Below, piece after piece: positions 32,710 to 45,029 of a stretch of DNA of 64,000 nt. Each line of letters begins with the position of its first letter. Position 1 is the first letter of the stretch. Below the pieces are notes generated by a model, which made no database searches, was not told the origin of the DNA, and was given only the letters and a program-made list of their open reading frames with translations. The position numbers and the translations under genes were made by a program. The stretch comes from Corydoras sp. C115. Taxonomy: Eukaryota > Chordata > Actinopteri > Siluriformes > Callichthyidae. The stretch is taken from NCBI GenBank assembly GCA_019802505.1, contig JAFMOC010000704.1, positions 16,001-80,000 of the forward strand, given 5' to 3'.

Positions 32710-32820
32710 TGTGGGTTCTTGAGCAAGACCCTTAACCCTCATTGCTGCAGGGATGTTGTGATGAACCCTGTGCTCACCTTGTAAGTCGCTTTGGATAAAA
32801 GCGTCCAATAAATGACCAAA
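32710..32820 (+). mobile_element. SINE-V 3' part
   Basis: GTGGGTTCTTGAGCAAGACC through GTAAGTCGCTTTGGATAAAA to AATAAATGACCAAA. 5'-truncated at the junction with SINE-A. Confidence 0.92.
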
Positions 32821-32838
32821 AAACATTAGGATCTATGG

Positions 32839-33293
32839 GGCAGCATGATGGCTTAGTGGTTGGCATGTTCTCCTCTCAGCTCTAGGGATTCCCGGTTCGA
32901 ATCCCGATCTGGGTGGAGTTTCCATGTCCTCCCCGTGTCCGCGTGAGTTTCCTCCGGGTTCTCCGGTTTCCTCCCACAGTCCAAAAACATGGATTCAAGG
33001 TGAAGTGGCTGCTTTAAATTTCCTCTATATAGTGTGTGTGTGCGGGGCGGCACGGTGGCTTAGTGTTTAGCATGTGCTCCTCTCAGCACTAGGGATTCCC
33101 GGTTCGAATCCCAATCTGGGTGGAGTTTCCATGTTGTCCCCACGTCCTCTGGGTTCTCCGGGATCAAGTCAATTGAGTTCTGGGTGTATCTGCCCAGCGT
33201 CCGAAACTTTCTCCCCTGGATGGGCATGGGACCCCCCCCCCCCCCGCGACCCTAGTGGAGGATAAAGCAGAAGATAATGGATGGATGGACAGA
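32839..33293 (+). mobile_element. SINE-A dimer
   Basis: The left half (to about 33047) is the older type with AAGGTGAAGTGGCTGCTTTA and ends in a GTGTGTGTGCGGGG junction. The right half (33048-33293) starts GGCGGCACGGTGGCTTAGTG and has an internal deletion. ATCTATGG flanks the pair (32831-32838 and 33294-33301). The same left-right junction occurs at 31141-31230. Confidence 0.85.
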
Positions 33294-33301
33294 ATCTATG
33301 G

Positions 33302-33972
33302 TATTTGTCTGGTTTATGACAAGTCTGTGACCCGTATGTCAGACGGATTAGACTGTGAGCTAAACCATAAGCCTGAGCTCGCTCAGAGGACTAAGGAAAG
33401 ATTACATTACCTCAGTCTTAGTCACTAGCACAGCTTATTCATTACTTACACACTGCATAAGCTACAAAGCTGCCGGTGTTGAGCTCATATCTCTAACGTC
33501 ATTCATTGATCTCCCTCATGAATTAAACCATCCACAGCAATCTTCTCGCTGGAAGTTGTAGATTATACATCATATAACACACCCAAGAGTGTTAATGTCA
33601 ATAATAAATGCAAATATTAATATACAGTACAGGTCAAAAGTTTGGACACGCCACCTTTATGCTCCATTGTGTATCATTTTCACTTACCATAGAGATGGAC
33701 TTTGTAGTTTTATGATTACAGACTGTAGTCCATCTGTTTTTGTTAGTCCCCGTTCAGTTAATGTTCTCTATTGGTCAGGATCATTACAGATCAGGTATTT
33801 ATTTGAAATTTGTGTGTGATGCATTTAAGATAAGAAATGCTCCATTGTTCTAGATTTAAAAAAGAGTAAGGGGTATGGAATATAGTATATATATATATAT
33901 ATATAGTATAGTATATATAGTAAGAGTATACGGCCTTACAGCAAAAATGTTCTAAGGCTCCGAATAGAAATT
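33302..33972. other. No gene; MITE and Tc1-type end remnants
   Basis: GGTCAAAAGTTTGGACACGCC at about 33632 resembles the terminal repeat of a fish Tc1-like element (from memory). 33690-33800 is a piece of the MITE-like repeat (GATGGACTTTGTAGTTTTA). Short TA runs occur at 33889-33920. Confidence 0.6.
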
Positions 33973-34399
<427 letters not shown>

Positions 34400-34445
34400 T
34401 CATAAGCATATACAAAAGGGTCACATATGGTCATGTGATTTAAAC

Positions 34446-34802
34446 ATTCATTCATCCATTATCTTCCGCTTTATCCTATATTAGGTTCGGGGGGGGGGTT
34501 CCCCATGCCCATTCAGGGGAGAATGTTTCGGGCGCTGGACAGATACACCCAGGACAGGACACCAATCTATCACTGGGCACACACTCACTCACACACACAC
34601 ACACACACACTATATGGGGCAATTTGGAGAATTCAATTGACTTGATCCATGTTTTTGGACTGTGGGAGGAAACCGGAGAACCCGGAGGAAACCCATGCGG
34701 ACACAGGGAGAACATGGAAACTCCACCCAGATGGGGATTCGAACCGGGAATCCCTACTGTTGAGAGGCGAAAGTGCTAACCACTAAGCCACTGTGCCACC
34801 CT
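34446..34802 (-). mobile_element. SINE-A copy, full length
   Basis: Complete antisense copy ending GCCACTGTGCCACCC. It carries an expanded CA run (about 34590-34610) in the GTGTGTCTGTGTGAG region. Confidence 0.95.
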
Positions 34803-35844
34803 TATATATATTTTATATATATATATAAAACCCTCATATTTTAAAATCTACTCCAAACCCCATTCCCACTCACGTACACTGCTCTGATCTGCCTCCTGTA
34901 CGACCGAGAAGACAACCCGTCATCTGTCACACATATAGGTGTGGTGGATTGCAGCGACTCCTGGCTCGTAAATCCTGAAACAAATGACCACATCATTTAG
35001 TTAAAGGAACGAATGCTGCACAACCAGATTCAAAAAGACCACGACCGGCGGCGTTTCTGTTGCAGGCGCTGCCCCGTGGGTTCATATATCTAATTGGGAA
35101 TTCCTTTAATTGTTCGAATTGTCGACATAATTTGGTCGGGAGGATTTGAAGGCAAAGTTATGCCGTGCTAAGACGCAAGTATGTGTTGCTTTCATTTACT
35201 GAAGGTGAAAATAGCAACCGTGAATCATTAAATTCATTATTTAAACGATTTTCTCGAACTTTGATATTCACATCGTAACATAATGACTTACAAGGAAACG
35301 CTCGCCATTCGTTTAATGATCCTTGGAGTTCAATTGACGTTCATCTGGGGTTGGATTAGGGTTTTATGAAGATTACTGTACTTATTATATACAGAACTAG
35401 TCAAGTCTTATCTTTATGGCCCTCGCTTGAGGACTGTGCACAGAAGAGGAGCCATGAAGACAAAACGTCTTCCTGGACGCATTTAATTGTCCAAAGTGCA
35501 ATAACCCCCAAAGGAAACATGGTGGGAATTATGGTGCCCACATGCTTAAAGACCTACAGTATTCATTATGTATTGATTATTGGTTTAATCCCCACGATAC
35601 ACCCACACTTAAAATTCCACAAGTCTGTTATTAAGACATAGTGCTTCATGGTGTTTTTTCAGAATATGTTTCGAGTCTTCGAGGACACTTGGCGCTTTTC
35701 ACTCCTCTTTATAAGTTCGGGACTGATGATGTGACATCCACTTTCAGAATTTGCGAGGATGTAGGGGAATTCATTTTTGCGGCTACCTGCGAAATGTTTG
35801 CCGCCAGAGAAACAGATCCACTCGTCTACTATCATCAGTAAAAG

Positions 35845-35850
<6 letters not shown>
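34803..35850. other. No gene seen; largely unique sequence
   Basis: One of the few kilobase stretches without SINE-A. Open frames of 91 (35366-35641) and 66 codons (35641-35841) have no recognisable domain, splice structure or codon bias I can vouch for. Confidence 0.45.

Positions 35851-35890
<40 letters not shown>
35851..35890. repeat. (GT)n microsatellite
   Basis: About 20 GT units. Confidence 0.96.
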
Positions 35891-36064
35891 GTAATTGTGA
35901 TTCCTTCCAGAGATCACAGGATTTCGGCTGAAGACATTCATGCTTAGTTGATTTATTTAAGGGTTTCATGTCGAGACAACACATCACTGGGAGGTTTTCC
36001 AGGAATGGTCACAAACCATACAGGCATAGGGGCATCTTAGTATTTCCGAAGGTTTCTTTGCTTC

Positions 36065-36226
36065 GGTTCTCATTTTGGGTGAATAAAAGTCCTTTTTGCA
36101 TGTTCTCCTCGTGCCAGGTGCTCCAATTTCCTTCCATATTCCAAAGACATGAAAATAAAGGAAATTGGAGCACATGGCACAAGGAGAACATGCAAAAAGG
36201 ACTTTTATTCACCCCAAGTGAGAACC
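36065..36226. repeat. Inverted repeat, 69-bp arms, SINE-A-like
   Basis: Arms 36065-36133 and 36158-36226 pair closely around a 24-nt loop. The left arm plus loop (TGCATGTTCTCCTCGTGCC, CTCCAATTTCCTTCCATATT, CCAAAGACATG) resembles a diverged SINE-A middle segment, so this is probably two head-to-head SINE fragments or a fold-back copy. Confidence 0.88.
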
Positions 36227-36335
36227 TAACATGTAAGGGGGGGGGGCGTGGTTCCAAAATCCAAGGCTATGTATAGAAACTCATTCTCCTTTAGTGATCA
36301 AACAGCATCAACAGTGTAGGACAGAAAATGCACAG

Positions 36336-36337
<2 letters not shown>

Positions 36338-36430
<93 letters not shown>
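36338..36430. repeat. (TA)n microsatellite
   Basis: About 46 TA units. The next SINE-A begins 43 bp further on. Confidence 0.98.
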
Positions 36431-36434
<4 letters not shown>

Positions 36435-36472
36435 TATAAATTATATTCATATAATAAAATTACTACAACTAC

Positions 36473-36770
36473 GTGGGGGGGTTTCCCATGCCCATCCAGG
36501 GGAGAACGTTTCGGGCGCTGGGCAGATACACCCAGGACAGGGCGCCAATCTATCACTGGGCACACGCTCACTCACACAGACACACTCTATATGGGGCAAT
36601 TTGGAGAACTCAATTGACTTGATCCATGTTTTTGGACTGTGGGAGGAAACCGGAGAACCTGGAGGAAATCCGCGCAGGAATCCGGGGAGAACATGGAAAC
36701 TCCACCCAGATGGGGATTTGAACCGGGAATCCCTAGTGCTGAGAGGAGAACATGCTAACCACTAAGCCAC

Positions 36771-36776
<6 letters not shown>
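36473..36776 (-). mobile_element. SINE-A copy, tail missing
   Basis: Starts at GGGGGGTTTCCCATGCCCAT, so the AAGCGGAAGAT tail is lost. The head is intact to GCCACCATGCC, then enters a TA array. Confidence 0.92.

Positions 36777-36848
<72 letters not shown>
36777..36848. repeat. (TA)n microsatellite between two SINE-A copies
   Basis: About 36 TA units joining the 5' end of one antisense SINE-A to the 3' end of the next. Confidence 0.98.
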
Positions 36849-36850
<2 letters not shown>

Positions 36851-37101
36851 ATTATCTTCTGCTTTGTCCTCTACTAGGATTGCGGGGGGGGGGTTCTCCA
36901 TGCCCATGCAGGGGAGAACGTTTCGGGCGCTGGGCAGATACACCCAGGAAAGTGCGCCAATCTATCACTCACACAGACACACTCTATATGGGGCAATTTG
37001 GAGAATTCAGTTGACCTTGATCCATGTTTTTGGACTGTGGGAGGGAACCAGAGAACCCGGAGGAAACCCACGCGAACACGGGGAGAACATGGAAACTCCA
37101 T
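36848..37101 (-). mobile_element. SINE-A copy, 5'-truncated
   Basis: From ATCCATTATCTTCTGC to GGAGAACATGGAAACTCCA. The tRNA-like head is missing. A deletion removes CTGGGCACACACTCA. Confidence 0.92.
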
Positions 37102-37161
37102 GTTGGTTTTAATAGTAATTTTTTACTTGATGTATTGTTTTATTGCTCATATTGTATTCTT

Positions 37162-37299
37162 CCATCCATTATCTCCCACTTTATCCTCTATTAGGGTCAC
37201 GTGGTTGGGGGGGGTTGGGATCCCCCATGCCCATCCAGGGGAGAACACCTAGTGCGCTGGGCAGATACACCCAGGACAGGACACCAATCCATCGCTGGG
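37162..37299 (-). mobile_element. Short SINE-A (3' module only), 14-bp TSD
   Basis: Only the 3' part of SINE-A, from the tail to CCAATCCATCGCTGGG, about 138 bp. Flanked by CATATTGTATTCTT (37148-37161 and 37300-37313). It is truncated at the same internal point as 42209-42337 and 63532-63658. Confidence 0.95.
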
Positions 37300-37313
37300 C
37301 ATATTGTATTCTT

Positions 37314-38078
37314 GTTTTTTTTTTATAATTTTAAGCACTGTGTTGCAGCCGTAGTTGTTTTTAAAGTGCTCTAGTAATGAAATAGAGTTGAGGCGTCATA
37401 AAAAAATTGGATCAGGCTTTGATACACCGAATAAGTATGTGTATACACAACCTTCACACTTCTGTGAGATTGTTACATGTCCCATTCCAAAACCACAGCT
37501 TTTAATAAGAGATCTCAGGAATGGCCCCCTCCCGCCCTTCCTCGCAGCTACAACTGCTTCTTAACAGTGCAGGATTTTCACATCACGATGTAAAACATTT
37601 TCTGCCAGGAGTTCAGACTTTTCATGGATGAGGATCGCAATGGATGAGGATCGCAGTACTTTGTTTCGGAGTAATAATATTTTAATGCATTTTATTTTTT
37701 TCAAAAAAGAGCCCAAGAAGCCGACGAGAATAGTTGAAATTTATTAAAGAGGACCACACCCCAGCATACGGACGGGTGTTTGTGCAGGCGTGTGACTGTG
37801 AAGCAGTCAAACAAGTCAGGTGTGCTTTTCCAAGTCACACCTACAGAACAAGCTCCGCCCTAGAATGAACTCTATGAACAAAACACACAGGTCGAGTGGG
37901 TATTGTGTCTTAAATATACAGTGTAAACATTGGTTTTGTGGTTTGTGGGGATGGTCGGTACTTAAAAACAACTAATATTCTGACATTGAACATTGAATTC
38001 CGTCATATTTCGAATGACTTATTAATAATCATTTTTATAATAAAAGTTTTATTTATAAAGTTTAGTTCAATAAATATA
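37314..38078. other. No gene seen
   Basis: A T-run at 37313-37323. The open frame of 69 codons at 37355 has no recognised domain. Confidence 0.45.
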
Positions 38079-38090
38079 ATAAAATCAGTA

Positions 38091-38381
38091 TAAAATATGC
38101 ATGGTGGCTTAGTGGTTGGAACGTTCGCCTCTCAGCACTAGGGATTCCCGGTTCGAATCCCAATCTGGGTGGAGTTTCCATGTTCCTCCCCGTGTCCACG
38201 TGGGTTTCCTCCTGGTTCTCCGGTTCTCCCAAAGTCCAAAAAACATCTCCAAATTTCCCCATATAGAGTGTGTCTGTGTGAGTGAGTGTGTGTCCAGTGA
38301 TAGATTGGCGTCCTGTCCTGGGTGTATCTGCCCAGCACCCGAAACGTTCTCCCCTGGATGGACATGGGGAACCCCCCCCAT
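38091..38381 (+). mobile_element. SINE-A copy, tail missing, 12-bp flanking repeats
   Basis: GCATGGTGGCTTAGTGGTTGG to GATGGACATGGGGAACC. Flanked by ATAAAATCAGTA (38079-38090 and 38382-38393). It lacks the 3' tail despite the flanking repeat, which is unusual for a tail-primed element. Confidence 0.85.
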
Positions 38382-38403
38382 ATAAAATCAGTAAAAAATA
38401 TAT

Positions 38404-38672
38404 GGGCAGCACGGTGGCTTAGTGGTTAGCATGTTCTCCTCTCAGCGTTAGTGGTTCGAATCCCCATCTGGGTGGAGTTTCCATGTCCTCCCCGTGTCCC
38501 GCGTCCGGGGTTTCGTCCCCACCTCCAAAAACATGGATCGGGAATTCTCCAAATTCCATATAGAGTTTCTGTGTGGTGTGAGTGAGTGTGGGGTCCCACA
38601 GTGAAAACATGGATCCTGGTCAATGGGTCTATCTGCCCAGCGCCCAAAACGTTCTCCCCTCGATGGGCATGG
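38404..38672 (+). mobile_element. SINE-A copy, heavily rearranged
   Basis: Good head (GGCAGCACGGTGGCTTAGTGG). The body has several small deletions and insertions (CGTGTCCCGCGTCCGGGGTT, GTGGGGTCCCACAGTG), and the copy stops after CTCGATGGGCATGGG. Confidence 0.85.
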
Positions 38673-38892
38673 GAGGCAAAGAAGCTGAGACCACCACCTA
38701 AATACATGTGGGGGGGTTCATAGGCAGGCCTTGGCTTCCAAGGGTTAGCGTCTTACTGCACAACACCCATATTTTCATTTAACAGCGCTACGCTGCAGAG
38801 AATGGAGGTTAAAGGTTAAACTCTGATCTGTTTACTAAACATTTCTGATAAATAGAATTATTTTTGTAATGAAACAAATCAAATGTTCTGAG

Positions 38893-39065
38893 GGTGTTTA
38901 GCATGTTCTCCTCTCAGTGCTGAGGATCCAGATTCGAATCCCGATCTGGGTGGAGTTTCCATGTTCTCCCTGTGTCCACATGGGTTTCCTCCCACATTCC
39001 AAAAACATTTATTCACGGTAAATTTAATACTCTAAATTGCCCCTATATATAGTCTGTGTGTGTGT

Positions 39066-39108
<43 letters not shown>

Positions 39109-39247
39109 TATCAGTATGAGTGAGTGAGTGAGTGTGTGCCCAGCAATAGATTGGCACCCTGTTTCTGGGTGTTTCTGCCCAAAACTGGGTTCCAAATACC
39201 ATCCAGCACAGTATTAAGCAAAAGAAAATGAATAAATAAATAAATGA
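38893..39247 (+). mobile_element. Older SINE-A relative, full length
   Basis: Keeps GTGTTTAGCATGTTCTCC, GATTCGAATCCCGATCTGGG and GTGTGCCCAGCAATAGATTG, but the middle is CACGGTAAATTTAATACTC and the tail is AGCAAAAGAAAATGAATAAA. An expanded GT run lies at 39054-39107. Divergence suggests an old insertion. Confidence 0.8.
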
Positions 39248-39850
39248 AAATTGCCGAGTCATCAGATAATATCTATTCCATTTCTGTCTTCTGTAACGAG
39301 TAATGTGCAGGTACACAGCCTTACCCGCACTGACATTCGATCAGTTAATCAGAATCAAGCCTAGCAGAACATCATTACAAACTATTTCTGTTCTAGCAAA
39401 GCCACACAGATCTGGGAACTTACGCAGCAAACGACAGCTCTCACGAAAGTACCAAAAAAAAATGGTCAGAGGGCAACCATGCATTGATTTTCCTCTGGGG
39501 GCTCCCAGGGTCGCCATGGTTACCACTACACATTGGGAAAACATCATTGCAGCGGTCCTCTCTGTCTGCATACAGCAGAAGTTTCACACTAAACTCAAAC
39601 CCTTGTTCCACTATGTCGCAAAGACGAAGACAAAAATAAAGCTCACATCATGTCTGCGTGTTTACCGGCTGAAAAGCTCAGTTCTTGTTTCGGTGTCACT
39701 GAGCAAGCGAGTTTTTATGTCTATATTTGCAAGTATGATAAGATAAGCTTTGTAGTAAACCAGTGTGAAATGAAAATGAGCAGCAATGCAAAGTTTACAA
39801 ACACTATAGAGATATTGGACTGTAGTAAGGGTTTATTGCACAAAATACTG
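39248..39850. other. No gene seen
   Basis: A 147-codon open frame (39303-39746) is the longest non-repeat frame nearby. Its product has no domain I recognise, and an overlapping antisense frame is equally open, so I do not call it a gene. Confidence 0.45.
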
Positions 39851-39890
39851 TTTATATATATATTATTGTGTGTGTGTGTGTGTGTGTTTG

Positions 39891-39982
39891 TTTGTGTGAG
39901 TTAGTGTGCCCAACGTTAGATTGGCGACCTGTCCTGAGTGTATCTGCCCAGTGCCCGAAACCTCCCTAGTATATTATATATA

Positions 39983-40056
<74 letters not shown>
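39891..40056. repeat. SINE-A fragment and (TA)n array
   Basis: 39891-39964 is a sense SINE-A internal fragment (GTGTGCCCAACGTTAGATTG to CAGTGCCCGAAACC). 39984-40056 is a run of about 36 TA units ending at the next SINE-A head. Confidence 0.9.
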
Positions 40057-40639
<583 letters not shown>

Positions 40640-40650
40640 TATATATACTG

Positions 40651-40653
<3 letters not shown>

Positions 40654-40690
<37 letters not shown>
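40654..40690. repeat. (CA)n microsatellite
   Basis: About 18 CA units between two SINE-A tails of opposite orientation. Confidence 0.95.
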
Positions 40691-40693
<3 letters not shown>

Positions 40694-40695
<2 letters not shown>

Positions 40696-41056
40696 TCATT
40701 CATTCATTCATTCATTATCTTCCGCTTTATCCTCTATTAGGGTCGCGGGGGTGTTCCCCATGCCCATCCAGGGGAGAACGTCTCGGGCGCTGGGCAGATA
40801 CACCCAGGACAGGACGCCAATCTATCACTGGGCACACTCACTCACTCACTCACACAAACACGCTCTATATGGGGCAATTTGGAGAACTCAATTGACTTGA
40901 TCCATGTTTTTGGACTGTGGGAGGAAACCAGAGAACCCGGAGGAAACCCACGCGGACACGGGGAGAAAATGGAAACTCCATCCAGTTGGGGATTCGAACC
41001 GGGAATCCCTAGCGCTGAGAGGAGAACATGCTGACCACTAAGCCACCGTGCTGCCC
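40694..41056 (-). mobile_element. SINE-A copy, full length
   Basis: Five GAAT units in the tail complement, complete body, and head ending GCCACCGTGCTGCCC. Confidence 0.96.
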
Positions 41057-41080
41057 ACACACACACATGCAATATATATA

Positions 41081-41367
41081 TGGGCACCACAGTGGCTTAG
41101 TGATTGGCATGTTCTCCTCTCAGCGCTAGGGATTCCCGGTTCGAATCCCAATCTGGGTCGAGTTCTCCCCGTGTTGTCTAAATTGCCCCATATAGAGTGT
41201 GTCTGTGAGTGAGTGTGTGCCCAGCAATAGATTGGCGCCCTGTCCTGGGTGTATCTGCCCAGCGCCCGAAACGTTCTCCCCTGGATGGGCAAGGGGAACC
41301 CCCCCCCCACCCCCACCCCTCGACCCTAATAGAGGATAAAGCAAAAGATAACGGATGGATGGATGGT
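41081..41367 (+). mobile_element. SINE-A copy, internally deleted
   Basis: Head to CAATCTGGGTCGAG, then a jump to GTTGTCTAAATTGCCCC (loss of the GTCCAAAAACATGG region), and a complete 3' part ending AAGATAACGGATGG. Confidence 0.93.
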
Positions 41368-42193
41368 ACAGGGTCCGCACCCTGTTCCTGAAGCTTATTG
41401 TTGACATTGTTTCGTGCAGCTGTACTTATTGTCATCACCTGACGATGACAGCTCATGTCATTTCAGATCCCAAATCTGATTGTGTGCTTTAGAACAATAT
41501 TTAATAAAAAAGGAAATTGCCTAAATTAGGTTTGTCACACTTAGGCACATTAGAGTGCGTTAATTTTTGTGGTCCAGTGGTTTTTGTTAAGACACTATGA
41601 ATGAGCCAAGTCTAACATGTTGACATTTAATCTGCATTTGAAATATTTATGAGGGCTGTATTTCCCATGTACTCTGATATTGAGTCATCATCGCACCGCC
41701 AAAGGGCCTTTCACAACCAAACAGAGACGGCAGGACGAGCTATACCACTTCAGGAGATCAATAATGTATGCAGGAGCCCTGCATAACATTAGGAACTTAA
41801 AAAGCTCCTTATATGGAGATGTTTATAGTAAGACGGCTCTACTGGATGGATTTTAAGGTTACACCTTAAAAAAAAAGCCCTGAAGTCATCCGTCGAATCT
41901 GCACCGTGTGGAAGCGTCAGCTGTTTGAAAACCACGCGCATGTGAACACGGTTTACAAATAAAGGGTTATAGAGTGACCATATTTTCATTTGGAAAACCA
42001 GGACACCTTGAGGGGGGGGCACTCACCTAACATAGGCCCACGAAATCCTACAATAACACGATGTTTACTGTTGGTTTATTAAAAATGCTTTTCAGTAAAA
42101 ATCAACAACAAAAACTCCAATAACAAACGATAATATATTCCAAATGCGTAAGTTTTCATTCATTACATTTTCTGTAATGAATGAATAACAATT
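41368..42193. other. No gene seen
   Basis: No recognised repeat or coding region over about 800 bp. Confidence 0.45.
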
Positions 42194-42208
42194 AAAGTAT
42201 AAAATAAT

Positions 42209-42337
42209 TAATTCATTCATTATCTCCCGCTTTATCCTCTATTAGGGTCGCGGTGGGGTTCCCCATGCCCATCCAGGGGAGAACGTCTCGGGCGCTGGGC
42301 AGATAGACCCAGGACAGGACGCCAATCCATCGCTGGG
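42209..42337 (-). mobile_element. Short SINE-A (3' module only), 15-bp TSD
   Basis: 129 bp, from a short GAAT tail complement to CCAATCCATCGCTGG. Flanked by AAAGTATAAAATAAT (42194-42208 and 42338-42352). Confidence 0.96.
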
Positions 42338-42390
42338 AAAGTATAAAATAATGTTTCATCTAAACATCCTTAACTTAACAATAAAAGTTA

Positions 42391-43216
42391 ACATCCATCC
42401 ATCATCTTCCACTTTATCCTATATTAGGATCGCGGGGCACGGTGGCTTAGTGGTTAGCATGTTCTCCTCTCAGCACTAGGGGTTCCCGGTTCAAATCCCC
42501 ATCTGGGTGGAGTTTCCAAGTTCTCCCCGTGTCTGCGTGGGTTTCCTCCGGGTTCACCGGTTTCCTCCCACAGTCCAAAAACATGGATCAAGGTCAACTA
42601 AGTTCTCCAAATTGAGTGTGTGTCCAGCGATAGATTGGCATCCTGTCCTGGGTGTATCTGCCCAGCGCCCGAAACGTTCTCCCCTGGATGGGCATGGCGA
42701 ACTTGCGACCCTAATAGAGGATAAAGCGGAAGATAATGGACGGATAGGGTCGTGGGGGGTTCCCCATGCCCATCCAGGGGAGAACGTTTCGGGCGCTGGG
42801 CAGATACACCCAGGACAGGATGCCAATCTATCGCTGGACACACACTCACTCACTATATGAGTCTATATGGGGCAATTTGGAGAACTCAATTGACTTGATC
42901 CATGTTTTTGGACTGGATTCCCGGTTTGAATCCCAATCTGGGTGGAGTTTCCATGTTCTCCCCGTGTCCGCGTGGGTTTCCTCCGCGTTCTCTGGTTTCC
43001 TCCCACAGTCCAAAAACATGGATCAAGGTCAATTGAATTCTCCAAATTGCCCCATTTATAGTGTGTTTGTGTGAGTGAGTGTGTGCCCACCGATGGATTG
43101 TCGTCCTGTCCTGGGTGTATCTGTCCAGTGCCCGAAACATTCTCCCCTGGATGGGCATGGGGAACCCCCCCATGGCCCTGATATAGGATGAAGCGGAAGA
43201 TAATGGAAGGATGGAT
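42391..43216. mobile_element. SINE-A mosaic of four pieces (-, +, -, +)
   Basis: 42391-42436 antisense tail; 42437-42747 sense copy from A box to tail; 42748-42915 antisense 3' half; 42916-43216 sense copy from the B box to GAAGATAATGGAAGG. The pieces join without spacers, giving alternating inverted segments. Confidence 0.9.
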
Positions 43217-43682
43217 TTTCATTTGCTGAGAACAGTGCCGTGTTTTTGTTGTCTGTTTAACGTCTGTGTTCATGACTCCCGTATAGTGGGTTTTTGGGCT
43301 TAGTGCCAACGTGAGGCTTAACTAAACCAACAACCCAAAGCTAAACTGTCAATAAACCAGCTTACTAAAGACAAGGTGGGGAGGGGGGGGTGTAAATTCA
43401 TATGCTAACTTAATCCGGCGTTCTCAGTTATGTCAAACATGCAAACTGCAATCTGCTGCTGGCTCCACCAAACACAAGAATGCTGACTGAAGTAAACCTC
43501 TTAACCTCGTGGTGGACTATTGGTTAATACATGATGATTATCAGGCAGGAAGCTGAACTGGTGTATTTGCATGTAGGAACTATAAAAACATAACATTGTT
43601 TTATTATTAGAAATATTACATGATGCAGTGGGCGTGGTTTCATGAACACAACGAATAGAGTGATTAATTAAAAGCAAGGAAA

Positions 43683-43684
<2 letters not shown>
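43217..43684. other. No gene seen
   Basis: No recognised repeat or coding region. Confidence 0.45.
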
Positions 43685-43754
<70 letters not shown>

Positions 43755-43933
43755 GGATGGCATGGTGGCTTAGTGGTTGGCATGTTCTCCTCTCAGCGCT
43801 AGGGATTCCCGGTTCGAATCCCAATCTGGGTGGAGTTTCCATGTTCTCCCCGTGTCCGCATGGGTTTCCTCCGTTCTCCGGTTTCCTTCCAAAGTCCAAA
43901 AACATGGATCAAGGTCAACTGAGTTCTCCAAAA
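43685..43933 (+). mobile_element. (TA)n array and 3'-truncated SINE-A
   Basis: 43685-43751 is a TA array. 43752-43933 is a sense SINE-A with intact A and B boxes that stops at ACTGAGTTCTCCAAA. Confidence 0.92.
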
Positions 43934-44010
43934 TGGATCTTTGGATTCTATGGATCAGAATCATAGCAAACTGACCAATAGAGTGTCCAATAGTCAGACC
44001 TGGACAGCGT

Positions 44011-44023
44011 GCACACACACACA

Positions 44024-44065
<42 letters not shown>

Positions 44066-44193
44066 CATACATATATACAGTAAATACATAAATATAAATA
44101 TACAATACATATCAATAAATATAAGGATGATTAAAGTCCTGGTAAGTCTGCAAAATAAATAGAAGTCTGTGTGATATGCATGAATGCATAATA

Positions 44194-44260
<67 letters not shown>
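44011..44260. repeat. (CA)n and (GT)n microsatellites
   Basis: CA run at about 44011-44060 and GT run at 44199-44260, in opposite phase on the same strand and 140 bp apart, so they could pair with each other. Another GT run lies at 44521-44544. Confidence 0.95.
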
Positions 44261-44262
<2 letters not shown>

Positions 44263-44991
44263 ATACAGGTATATACAACAATGTGGGAACCAAACCCTGT
44301 TTACACACTCATGTAGGCACCTTATGTAAATTGCATGTTAGTTAGGTAAGTTAATGTAGGTAAGTTAAATCATGTTGCATGGTTATAGTAATGGTTAGCT
44401 CATGATTAGGTTATGGTTAGGGTGAGGTTCTGGTAAATGGCAAGTAGAATCTGTGGGTTAGGAAGCTCTACAAAATGAATGGAAGTCTATGTAAACTCCT
44501 TATATGGCGTATAAACAACCGTGTGTGTGTGTGTGTGTGTGTGTTATTTCTTTGTTGTGGATGTGATTATCTTTTTCATTTTACCTGAATTCAACATTGC
44601 AGGTGCAGCTACATTCTACACGCAGTGTGTAGAGTAGTGTAGTAACAAACCATAAAGCATGTTCTTCTGTTTGCATATTTACAGAATCGTAAAGCTTCAA
44701 TAAATCCCTGAAGAATCGCCCCAGTTGACGTTTAACTCCTGATTTCAATAGATCAGAATTAGAATCAGAATCAGAATCAGAATCAGGCATTATTGACCAA
44801 GTATGCTTACACATACAAGAATACACATACACATCCAAAATTTTATTGGTTAGTAGCTTATGGAGCACTTTAAAGTGACATTACAATACATTAACCTGAC
44901 ATTACAGAAGTAACAACCTCGTCCACACACACACTCTCACTCTCACATGCACACGCACAGGCACACATGTCATCCTCATCCGCACACACAT

Positions 44992-45029
<38 letters not shown>

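Noticed and set aside
39303..39746. 147-codon sense frame in unique sequence
   Set aside because: No domain or homologue recognised, and overlapping antisense frames are equally open. RNA evidence would be needed.
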